Positions 35,052 through 44,049 of a DNA stretch of 64,000 nt are shown here, piece by piece. The notes beneath the pieces were generated by a model. It did not search any database. It had not been told where the DNA came from and saw nothing but the letters and a program-made list of their open reading frames with translations. Location of the stretch: positions 19,075,404 through 19,139,403 of the forward strand of contig JAWZYU010000034.1 in NCBI GenBank assembly GCA_038380435.1, written 5' to 3'. How positions within the stretch are numbered: position 1 is the stretch's first letter; each line of letters opens with the position of its first letter. The translations under genes and the position numbers were made by a program. This DNA comes from Ryuthela nishihirai (Eukaryota > Arthropoda > Arachnida > Araneae > Heptathelidae).

Positions 35052-36178
35052 GCCAGAACTGTCATTTATGCTACTACCGCTGCCCTAAATTTTTCAAACA
35101 CTTGACAAAGGTTTCTCAAAAGTTTTTCCGAGAACGATGATGTCGTCCAAGTATACCAGGCAGACCTCCCAAGACAAACCTTTGAGCACCGACTCCATTA
35201 GTCGTTCAAACGTTGCAGGTTCGTTGCAAAGTCCAAATCGCATCACTTTAAACTGCCAAAGTCCATTTCTTATAGTGAAAGCTGTTTTCTCACGATCTTC
35301 AGGATGTATACCAACTTGCCGCTTTTTGCATCTAATGTTGAGAACCATTCTGACCCAGATAGAGTGTCCAGTGTATCATCAATCTTGGGCAAAGGAAAGC
35401 AGTCTTTCTTTGTTACGTCATTTAATCTGCGATAATCTACACAAAATCGGGAAGATCATCCTTTTTCTTGACAAGAACCACTGGTGATGTCCAGGGACTC
35501 TGTGATGGTTCTATAATGTCTTGAGCTTCCATGTCCCTTTTGAGTTGTTCTGTCTCCTCTCGTTTTGCTAATGGAAGCCTTCTTGCTGGTAGATGAACTG
35601 GAGGAGAATCACTAGTGTTGATCTTATGTTCTGTTAGGTTAGTACGGCCAATAATCATTTGATGTAGCAGAAAAAATGTCGGAAATCTCTTTCAGTAGGT
35701 ACTCTGCCTTAGCAGCGTTGTCTTCAGTTAATATTTTTCTTGTTTCTCTCCATAAGTCAATAAGATGAGATGGAATGTCTGTATGGTGTTGGTTTGAGTC
35801 AGTAACTTATATTGTGTTTATACTTGTTACCCAAGTAATAGATTCATATATTGCTAATTCTTCTCCCGTTTTTAATCATTTATTGGATTTGTTACAGTTC
35901 ATCACTCTGATATGAATCTGTTCTTTATCTATCATGACTAAAGTCCATGCAACCAGGATACCATGAACCAAAGTTGCTTTACCAGAGGCATCAGTGACTG
36001 CCAATTGGAAGGCCCCAGAAGTTTCCGCCCAATGTCCACATGCTGCCAATGTGTCACTTTGTGCTGGGATCTCTGTTTCTCCCATCAGTAATAATGGAAT
36101 CGCACTTGATAAAGAAACAGATGTTCAGCTAAGCAGAGGGATCTCTTCTGTCTTATAGATGAGTAGGGTGTCACTGGG
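35052..36178 (-). pseudogene. Gypsy pol fragment (protease end to RT), left arm
   Basis: Same segment as 22,756-23,890 on the opposite strand, with the same 3' cut-off. It keeps [48 protein letters not shown] and MRFGLCNEPATFERLM. The RT box is YLDD, as is usual for Gypsy. It carries the same small deletion in the LD.KSG block and the same frame change before VDYRRLND, so those lesions are older than the duplication. Confidence 0.82.
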
Positions 36179-36276
36179 TCTTCACGTGGAACGTTTGGCC
36201 CCTGTTTCATCGAAGATCTGAAGAAGTTTTGGAATCCAGAATTATTCGGGACGAACAAGACCTAAGGAGGCCGTAG

Positions 36277-36828
36277 TGTTACGACAAATGAATGTGCGAC
36301 AATGGCTTGTGACAGAACAGATCGTGTGTCATGAACAGTCGCGATGCGTGTACGATTTACGTTATCAACTGTTGAGAGCGTTGATGCTTTGAAAAGTAAA
36401 AATTGTGAAAGAAAGTAAAAAAATATAGTGGAGTAGTGAAGAAAGAAAGATATAGTGTATAAAATTAGTGTTGTATGATATTACGTAAGAAGACTGCTTT
36501 TATTTGATTTAAGATTAAGCCTGATTCTGGTGGTAAAAATGAATCGACAATAAGGTTTGTCTTTGGATGTAAAATGTTCAACATTGATCTCAAGGGAGAT
36601 CAATGTTGAACATTTTACATCTCTCAGGAATAAAGTGTTGTTAAAGTTAAATTACGTCACAAATGAGATTCAATACGAAAATGGTTTTTCTTTATGATTA
36701 GATAAAAATTGACTAATTTGTATAAATTATGTCCCATTGTAATAAATTACATCATTGATACTTTAGTGTGGTATACCTATATGCTATATATGAACTCACG
36801 CTGTTTTCATCTCGTTAAATTCATACCA
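36277..36828 (+). repeat. Gypsy LTR, opposite to the adjacent pol fragment
   Basis: TGTTACGACA to ATTCATACCA, related to 20,525-21,089. The 96 bp before it (36,180-36,276) have no match in the left copy and read HVERLAPVSSK in one plus frame, like the end of a Gypsy integrase. This therefore looks like a 3' LTR with a little upstream sequence, joined head-on at about 36,178 to the inverted RT fragment. No primer-binding-like tract follows it. Confidence 0.65.
36566..36621. other. perfect hairpin in the LTR, 26-bp arms
   Basis: GATGTAAAATGTTCAACATT followed by GATCTC, a 4-base loop (AAGG) and the exact complement. It replaces about 45 bp of the 20.5-kb LTR. The right arm has the same hairpin at 60,516-60,571. 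Confidence 0.9.
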
Positions 36829-36985
36829 ATATATTTTCAACAATGAATATTCCTGTATTGAACATGAAGGTAGGAAGAGGGGGAGGCGCTCTATCGCTTG
36901 AAAACTGTAATCGAGCTTCGCCATATTGCTCCTACTCGTAACCGTGTTTTCGCTGTGCTAACAAACGACAGAATGTGTTTAAAAA

Positions 36986-37056
36986 ACGGGTACGTGCGTA
37001 GTATATGGATGTCTCAATAAGCCTGCGAAAACGATCAAAGAGATAACATTTCATAG
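36986..37056 (+). pseudogene. THAP exon of the P-like element
   Basis: Reads CVVYGCLNKPAKTIKEITFH near the left end of the element. Cys-x4-Cys followed by Asn-Lys and then Thr-Phe-His is the first half of a THAP domain. The frame meets GTAAAAAG at 37,057, a plausible splice donor at the place where many P and THAP genes have an early intron. The expected start ATG has decayed to ACG and no second exon is found. Confidence 0.55.
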
Positions 37057-37714
37057 GTAAAAAGTAATGCTAAAGTTTTGCTTTTGAAATTGAAAACTTT
37101 TTTCTTCTTTCAACTATTTATAACCGTAGCATAGTTAGAATCTTCGGAGGGGAGATGGCAATCTTCCGGAAGGGGGTTGCGAAAGTGTCCCAGTGTTTTA
37201 AATGTAAACTGATTAAATAAAGCTTTATTATAAATTCAGAGAAATAAATAATAAATCAAGAAATGGGAGAGAATGTAATACCCATATTATTCATTTCCTA
37301 TGCTTTTGATGGACCCTACCTAACGGCTACAGAATTTCCCTGTTGTGCCAGTGAATACATAGAAGCTATATAACTTGTAAAATGTGTATTTAATGTTATT
37401 CGTTATTATTTTTAATTAAAGATCATAATTAAAGCTATTTAAATATCGATTTTCAACAATATTTGTTTAGTATTTAAATAGTTGTGGACGCTGGAATATT
37501 TAACAATATTCTTCCGTGTTATGCCAGTGAGAACTTAACTTGAAAGCTCTATAACTCCTAAAATATCCATTTAATTGAAAAATGTGACAGAAGATAATTA
37601 AACATCGTAATCAAATCTTTTTAAATATCCACTCTCAACATTGGAAACTTTTGATTAAACAATATTACAACTTTGAAATATGCGGGGTGGGGGGGGGTTA
37701 ACATATTCCGCATA

Positions 37715-39002
37715 GCGTGACCATTTAATTCGTGGACAGAAGCAAAATGTACATTAAATATCATCCTCTGAATCTTCCTGGCATTTGTCTTTCTCAAAAT
37801 ACTCTCCCTTGAACTTCACACATTTTTGCCATCTTTGTACCCATGCATTAAAGGCGTCTTTGAAGCCATTTTTCGAAAGCATGCGAAGTGTCGTTGTGAC
37901 TGTGCAAGCTTCGTCGTCGGATGCGAAATATTTTCCTTTCAAAGCATTCTTCAGTCGCGGAAAGAGGAAAAAAGTCCGGGGAATATGGAGGATGTGGCAG
38001 AACCTCAGAACAGTGATCACTGGCTGAACAACATTAGCCGTATATGGGGCCTGGAGTTGTCGTGAGGGAGAAACCAAGTCACACCAGAAAGTTCCAGACG
38101 TTTTTCGCAAATGGCACGCCGAAGTTCGGTTCTGAGAACCTTCGAGTAAGCTTCCTTATTCATGGTTGTTCCACGAGACACAAAGTGAATAATGAGAACA
38201 CCTTTGATGTCAAAAACACAAGAGCCATTTGTTTCCCAACTGAACGAGAAACCCGAATTTTCTTGGGTCTCAGTGAATCGGGATGCTTCCATTGACTCGA
38301 TTGTTGTTTCGTTTTGGGATCGCAGTGAAAGATCTAAATTTCATCGCAAGTCACAATTCGACTCATGAAAGTTGAACCCTGGCTTTCAAAACGATTAAGC
38401 ATCTCCTTGTACAGCTGTACCCTTTTTTTGTTTTTGTTCTGAAGTCAAACTGTGTGGAATCCATTGAGCACAGATTCGTGCCATTTTCAGATAGGTTTTC
38501 ACAATTTCATGAGCGCTTCCGTATGAAACTGACATTTTCACAGCCACTTCACGAAGTGTTATTCGTCTGCCTTCATTCAGGATGGCCAGGGCTCTTTCGA
38601 TTTGATCAGGTGTTATTAAGGAAGAAGGCTGGCCGGGTATTGGTTCATCAACAACAACTTCTTTGAATCACTTAAGCCACTTAAAAATGGCAGACCTACG
38701 AAGACAGTCATTACCATAGGCTTCACTCATCTCTTCAACAGTCACAGCACAACTTAGGCCAAGCCTAACACAATAACGAATAACATACTGCTGTTCCGTC
38801 TGAATTTCCGACATTCTGAACGAACGTCTATCACATGCAACTCGAATCACAGTCTCAACACAACAGCAGTCGATGCCAAATGAACTAGGCACGTGGAGCT
38901 TCCTTCGCAGTGGTCAAGCACAGCGCCACCTAGTGTTACTTTTCAAAAAAAGCGGTACGTATGAGTACTTATGGCGTCATTCAACGAATTAAATGATCAC
39001 TC
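37715..39002 (-). mobile_element. mariner element, left arm
   Basis: About 1.29 kb, the standard mariner size, with imperfect terminal inverted repeats (GTGACCATTTAATTCGTGGA at the left; GTGATCATTTAATTCGTTGA as the complement of the right). It is inserted within the P-like element and is matched by 58,134-59,424 in the right arm. Confidence 0.82.
37754..38814 (-). pseudogene. mariner transposase, broken
   Basis: Starts at ATG 38,812-38,814 (MSEIQTEQQYVIRYC). The helix-turn-helix region includes YGNDCLRRSAIFKWLK and then a stop at about 38,668. After it come PGQPSSLITPDQIERAL and REVAVKMSVSYGSAHEI. The catalytic domain is readable in pieces: the first Asp in HCDPKTKQQSSQWKHP, the second in FLPHDNSRPH, and the third in a YSPDFF-type block near FPRLKNALKGKYF. 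The end is KCQEDSEDDI. Stops and several frame changes make it inactive. Confidence 0.82.
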
Positions 39003-39629
39003 CTTTTCATTTGTGTATTTCTAACAAATTTTAAATTGGTTTTACATAATTAAGCTTATATAAAAGATAAAGTTTGTTCTTCAATAGCATGAAATATGAA
39101 TAAGTTTAATAACTTTCTTGTCCCTTTACCCTTACTTACTGCACTGGATATAATTCTACAATCAATACCTATTGTATGAAAAAGTTGCCGCGTACCTTTC
39201 ATTTTATATGAAATTTGTTGAGACTAATCTTAAGTGGGGTTAAATAATTGTGTTTAAAAACCAAAGTAAATGCAAAACCGAAAGACGAAAAAGCTAGTTT
39301 TTTGATAACTGTAAAAGAATTATTGACCTTCCAAAAAATAAAAACGATTTTTCTTTAGCAGTAATTGTAGAAATAGTATGCTAATTTAACCAAAGGAGTT
39401 CAATCACCTTTGATAAGAAGATCACCCTGAAAAAGAATCTTTTTCGTACATGAAACAATTGCAATTTTATTGAGAAGTATTCGCATAAAATATTCGGATA
39501 TATTGCAACTGACGTGCATCGCGCGGCTTTCTAAGTAGGAACAAGTTGGCTACCGCCGTTCTCATCGGCTACACTAGCAATCTATGCTATAGAATAGTAA
39601 GGGCGCCTCCCCCTCTTCCTACCTCCATG

Positions 39630-40161
39630 GTATCGAATAGCAATTAGCAGAGTACTGTATACCTTTTCCGTTACATACTAAAGTATTACTTTGATTACCT
39701 CAAATGTTTCATAGAAACAAATAAATTTTAATGAACGAATTAGTTAATTAATAATATATTACATAATTTTTGTTATTTTATTGATATGTGTCGCCATAAA
39801 TAGCTGAAAACAGTTTATGCAATCAATAAATTACGCATAGCAATAGGTATAAATATGTACTAAACAGAGCAGGTCTAGAGGAGGAAAGGCCCCCCCCCCC
39901 CCCTCCTCCTGAGAATGCTAAAGTTAATGGAATGCTAAAGTTAAGAATTGTTTTTCAAGGACCTTTTTAAAGACAGAACAGATGGGAAAATATTATCTAC
40001 AGGGGAATCCAGTCTCTTGTCCCCCTCCCCCCACCTCCCATTTTATTTCGTTTTTTATTATGGGCCTCGCAATATATAATAACGGAATTGAAATATCAAA
40101 ATCACAATGCAACAGGCTAAATGTCTCCTATGTTAACAATTTTTTTCCTTATTCTAAAAAA

Positions 40162-40206
<45 letters not shown>

Positions 40207-40489
40207 GTATTTAATTAGATTAAAAACTAATAATCTAGAAATCACAACAGTAGCAGTTATAAATTTCGAGAAAATTTTATATAATTTAATTTATGGTGGT
40301 GGCAGATTATAAAACATAACTGCAATACGTGAAACAACAGTTTCTTTTCCTCCAATCTTTCCTATTAAAAGAGAAACAAACTCAAAATGCATATGTTAAT
40401 CAACTATGACTCTCACTATTTAAAACAATTTTGATTTCACTGATTTTTAAATTTGTATATGTTAGGATTTATGCGATTTATGAACACTG
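39630..40489. other. no gene; AT-rich with C tract and (AAAT)n
   Basis: Contains a poly-C tract at about 39,889-39,903, which differs in length between the arms, and a tetranucleotide (AAAT)n run at 40,160-40,205. The counterpart is 56,650-57,508. Confidence 0.6.
40160..40205. repeat. (AAAT)n microsatellite
   Basis: About 11 AAAT units. The right-arm counterpart at 56,931-56,987 is slightly longer, a fast-changing difference between otherwise near-identical arms. Confidence 0.95.
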
Positions 40490-42060
40490 AAACCTCACCC
40501 GGCCCTCGGTGAGAAAGGGGGCTCTGATAACCTTGGAAAGGCTGCCGTCCATAATAAGGAACATTGAGCCACGATTCCATACGCAGGAGAGTTATTAGGT
40601 TGATTTTCCTCTGAGCAGCATCCTTTTGCGGACAATGGGCTAAATGGACAGGTCACAAGGATTCCATGGCTCAGAGGAGGTGGGGATAGAGAACCCACTA
40701 GACAGCTGTTACGAGACAGATGGCATCCTCTCGTCAAGGCCATGAAGTGTGTCCTTTAATATGCACAGTGTATGGCTCTCCTGTACATAGGACCATGGCT
40801 CAATGTCCCATCTGATGGATTCAACCCATTGATGTCAACTTTCTGGCAGATGGCATGTTTGGGTCTAGCATGATATAAATCTCAAAGCTGGGACATTTGG
40901 CACTCCAACCAGGGAATATCTTTTATGGTGAATGAATTTTTCTATATTATTTTATGTTCACCTGATAAGGTCAACCACATAAAACATGTAAGGATAATTC
41001 ATCAATATAAAAATGAAAGAGCAAAATTTTTAATGAATGAATTTTTTTTTCAAATAATAATGAAATTTGCAAAGGAACTAAAAATAATATTTCTTAATAT
41101 ATATTCTTTATTATAAGATAAAAGAAACGTTACTAATTGTAAGTTAAAAATAAATTAAACTAAAATCTATATTCAAATTACTTGCGAAATAAAATGGAAC
41201 TGATTAGTATATTTTTTAAAATAAGTTACAGTTAGGTTCTTATTAATAATAACTGCAGAAAAATAATGAAACAACTAAAGCTAATTTTCTTTCAAGATTT
41301 TTTTTTTTGGTAGGAAATTTGAACATTTCATTTTATTAATAAATTGCCTCAATGCACTGGAAGAACTGACATCCATCACATGAGACATTAAAGCATGCCC
41401 TGTGTGGGAAAAGAGGTGCACGTTAAACAAAATGCTGGATATCCTTGATGAGAAGCTTCCATCTGTCTGCTATAACAGACAGCTTTGTTACGCAACACTG
41501 GTGGCTATGAGTGGCCTAACCCAGAAGAGGGTCACCATAACCAATCTCCTCTGAGACTTTGCAGTCCTTGTAATATACCTATTTATACATATTGTGTGCA
41601 AAAAAAAAACATAAAAAAAGGGTAATAATAATTAAAAAAAATTCAAATTCCACTGCGAATCTGCATAAGAATGTCAGAGTGCATTCTTATGCAAATTCAC
41701 AGTGGAATTCCAGAATAAAACGTTTTTAAAATTTGTTTATTTTTGCTTTTATAATAACCGAAACCTCCAGGAATAGTGAGCCACTTTTCAAGTAATAACG
41801 CTTCCTTAGCTATTTTTTCAACGTTTCATTTCCTCCAACGCTGAAAGACCGCCGTCCGTCGGATGGGACATTAAGCCGTGGCGATAGAGCCATACCCTGT
41901 GCACGTTAAAGAACACGCTGGATGGCCTTGACGCGAGGCTACTACTTCCAAACAGCTGTTCCAGTGGGTCCCCTCCCCCAACCTTCTCTGAGACTTCCGG
42001 GTCCATGTAACCTGGCCATTTAGCCCATGGTATGCAAAAAAGTGCCGCTCAGAGGTAAAA
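40490..42060. repeat. three diverged SINE/MITE-like blocks
   Basis: Blocks at about 40,490-40,860, 41,345-41,575 and 41,820-42,060 share the elements GGATGGGACATTAAGCC, TGCACGTTAAA, a purine-rich CCCACT..ACAGCTGTT stretch and ATGGGCTAAATGG. The first is mostly inverted relative to the other two. I believe related sequences are widespread in invertebrate genomes as SINE-like repeats, but I cannot name the family. There is no gene here. Counterparts are at 56,287-56,648, 55,562-55,792 and 55,077-55,317. Confidence 0.5.
41647..41708. other. hairpin, 27-bp arms, 8-base loop
   Basis: ATTCCACTGCGAATCTGCAT with AAGAATG is mirrored with 2 mismatches around TCAGAGTG. It is too short for a MITE and may be fused ends of one. 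The right-arm counterpart is 55,429-55,490. Confidence 0.8.
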
Positions 42061-42061
42061 C

Positions 42062-42243
42062 AATTCATTAACCCCAGTCCAACGCTGAAATGGCTGGGAA
42101 TCCACTGCAGGTTTAACTCAATGCCCTTTTCTATAATTTGATTCGCCAACTGCAAAATGCTGAAAAAAAGCTCATCGTTGCTAGATCTTCCCGGACTGAA
42201 TAACTGATCGACAATCAGATAAAATAGCAACTTTGTCACAGTT
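42062..42243 (-). pseudogene. RNase H fragment of a LINE, left arm
   Basis: Minus strand: VAILSDCRSVIQSG (the RNase H strand with its Asp), a frame change, then LQLANQIIEKGIELNLQWIP and SHFSVG. It ends abruptly against a SINE-like block. It differs from the RNase H of the LINEs at 4-12 kb, so it belongs to another lineage. Confidence 0.65.
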
Positions 42244-43190
42244 TAGATTAGTGTGCCACTTAAGGGCCGTTTCTAAGGTTATTTAATTCAGTTCTTAAAA
42301 CTTCTGTTTGGTCCGGTAATCTAACTGCTAAATGCAAAGCAATACATTTTAAATAATTTAAAATAAATTATAAGCAGCGGTAATTTTCAAGATAACGTTT
42401 ATATTAAATTTGTAAAATATATTGTTGAGTTTTCTGCTTATTCCTTCTTAATAATATTTTTATATTTTATATTCTCTAGCATAAAACTTAAAATCAAAAT
42501 TTAATATTTGATGATTTATTTTAAACTTTAAATTGCTTTAATATTTTATGCAAAGCCCTGAAAGTCAGCTTTTCTGCATTATTCTTTACATCCTCAAGTG
42601 GAATTTGTCGCAAGAGGGCGCCTTTCATGGTTTTTCTCGCTGCCCCTTTTTGTCTCTTATACATTCTTTGATTCTCACATTGGGACATAAACCCAACATT
42701 TAAGGGGGGGGGGGGGGCGGGGACAACACAATACACATTACCGAGGATACGTCAAAAATAATTAGTGAGAAATATTTCGATTTGTTAAAAAAAAAGGTAT
42801 ACTAAGCAAATTTTTGCTACCAAACTGTTTGTAAAGCAAAGGAAAAAATAGGTTTTTGGTGATTATAATAACATTTTGATGTAGAATGTAAAACCATCTA
42901 GAGATAAAGTTTCAAAAACCACGCTGCATCATATAATGTTTTATTAGGAATATTCAAAGCCAAAGGAAAACATAATGGAAAATATATATACACAAAATTT
43001 TTTACTTTTGTGATCAACAGTTACCCAAAATGTTGGGTTTCGGGAATTCCATAAACTTCTGACACTGACTATGTAAATTCATCAGTCAGCGTCAGCGGCC
43101 ACAAAAAAAGTGACCGTTTTCGTCGGATCCCTACCCTGAAATAATAACCGATCTTGTGGGATTCCACTAGTTTAAAAATTTAAAATCCCG
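42244..43190. other. no recognisable gene
   Basis: AT-rich sequence with a poly-G tract at 42,703-42,716 (14 G by my reading). The matching tract at 54,422-54,432 is shorter and lacks the GCGGGGA that follows. Confidence 0.5.
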
Positions 43191-43332
43191 CGTGAAACGA
43201 ATCCTCCACCCTACACTGAATCGACCAATACACACATCACACGAATTCAATGGAACTGACGATTGAGCGTAAAAAATGGAATCATCTACACGCCCTACGT
43301 GACCTCGTGGGTGATACAACCACTGACGATCC

Positions 43333-43749
43333 GTGGAATTCTTTGCCATTCAGTATAACCATCCACCATTCACTGATACTGTCTCACCACACAGAGAGAC
43401 AGCCGAGTCCAACCCGTTTGACCGAGTCACATCCACACTTGGAAGATCCGCAGTCCCTACTTTCTTGAACTACCGATACGACCTCCCTTGGATGCATCCT
43501 CTACCGATCAACATTCTTGTATTTACACGGCGCTCCAAACACCTCCTTCGGGCGATTCGCTGGGAATTCATTGCCGTTCCAGTGCGAGCGTCTTCGTTCA
43601 ACACTCAGGCATTTAAGTCAACTCTCTGGCATTTAACACTCAGGAATTTAAATCAACATTGCTTAAAGCGGCTGGTCCGCGAAAAGTACCAACTAGCTAC
43701 GATTCGTACAGGACTGGAGACATCGGATCTGTTACCCAGAGATAGATGA
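43333..43749 (+). CDS. unrecognised 138-codon ORF, left arm
   Basis: Lies in an island less AT-rich than its surroundings (about 43,190-43,780), between a SINE-like block and the LINE. The peptide has a Pro/His-rich start and a basic Arg-rich middle (LVFTRRSKHLLRAIRWEF). I match it to no family. An overlapping 72-codon frame (43,250-43,468) is equally open, which argues that the island may be regulatory or a decayed repeat and not coding. It is present almost unchanged in the right arm, but so is everything else. Confidence 0.2.
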   Translation: MEFFAIQYNHPPFTDTVSPHRETAESNPFDRVTSTLGRSAVPTFLNYRYDLPWMHPLPINILVFTRRSKHLLRAIRWEFIAVPVRASSFNTQAFKSTLWHLTLRNLNQHCLKRLVREKYQLATIRTGLETSDLLPRDR

Positions 43750-44049
43750 TCCGACTGAGATGTCTTCTTTCCGACACTGCGTATAAATAATTTCGCATTT
43801 TGAAAACCAATTGTTACGCTGCTGAGCTTTTTTGCTGTATTTGAATGCTGTCTTGGTAACATCTGTTACGCAAGAACATTGATTCTGTTGAAGCGAAAAA
43901 TTAATTCATTGTTGTGAAGCAGCTCATTTATTCTGTCGAAATTCATTGTTTTTAGGCAGTTACTGATGACGTAATTTCTTCACATTCATCTTCTATTAGA
44001 AAAGGTTGCTTAAGCAAAGAAATATTCTGCATAAATAATGTTTTAATAT

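Larger units (their letters stand above)
33252..36178 (-). repeat. right long inverted repeat of the virus-like element
   Basis: Reverse-complement match of 22,765-26,348. It contains about seven minisatellite units (33,575-34,110), two outward promoter-like modules, diverged repeats to about 34,700, AT-rich sequence with TTTAAACTAATTCACAAATT, and the Gypsy RT fragment. It is shorter than the left copy. Confidence 0.75.
36863..39629. mobile_element. P-like THAP transposon, decayed, with nested mariner
   Basis: Ends are 28-bp inverted repeats beginning CATGAAGGTAGGAAGAGGGG on the left and CATGGAGGTAGGAAGAGGGG on the right, read inward. They are flanked by 8-bp duplications GTATTGAA (36,855-36,862) and GTATCGAA (39,630-39,637), differing at one base. 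The 8-bp duplication, a terminal CATG and an internal THAP exon fit the P superfamily. Besides the mariner at 37,715-39,002 only about 1.5 kb remains and no transposase catalytic domain is visible, so it is a deletion derivative. Confidence 0.7.
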
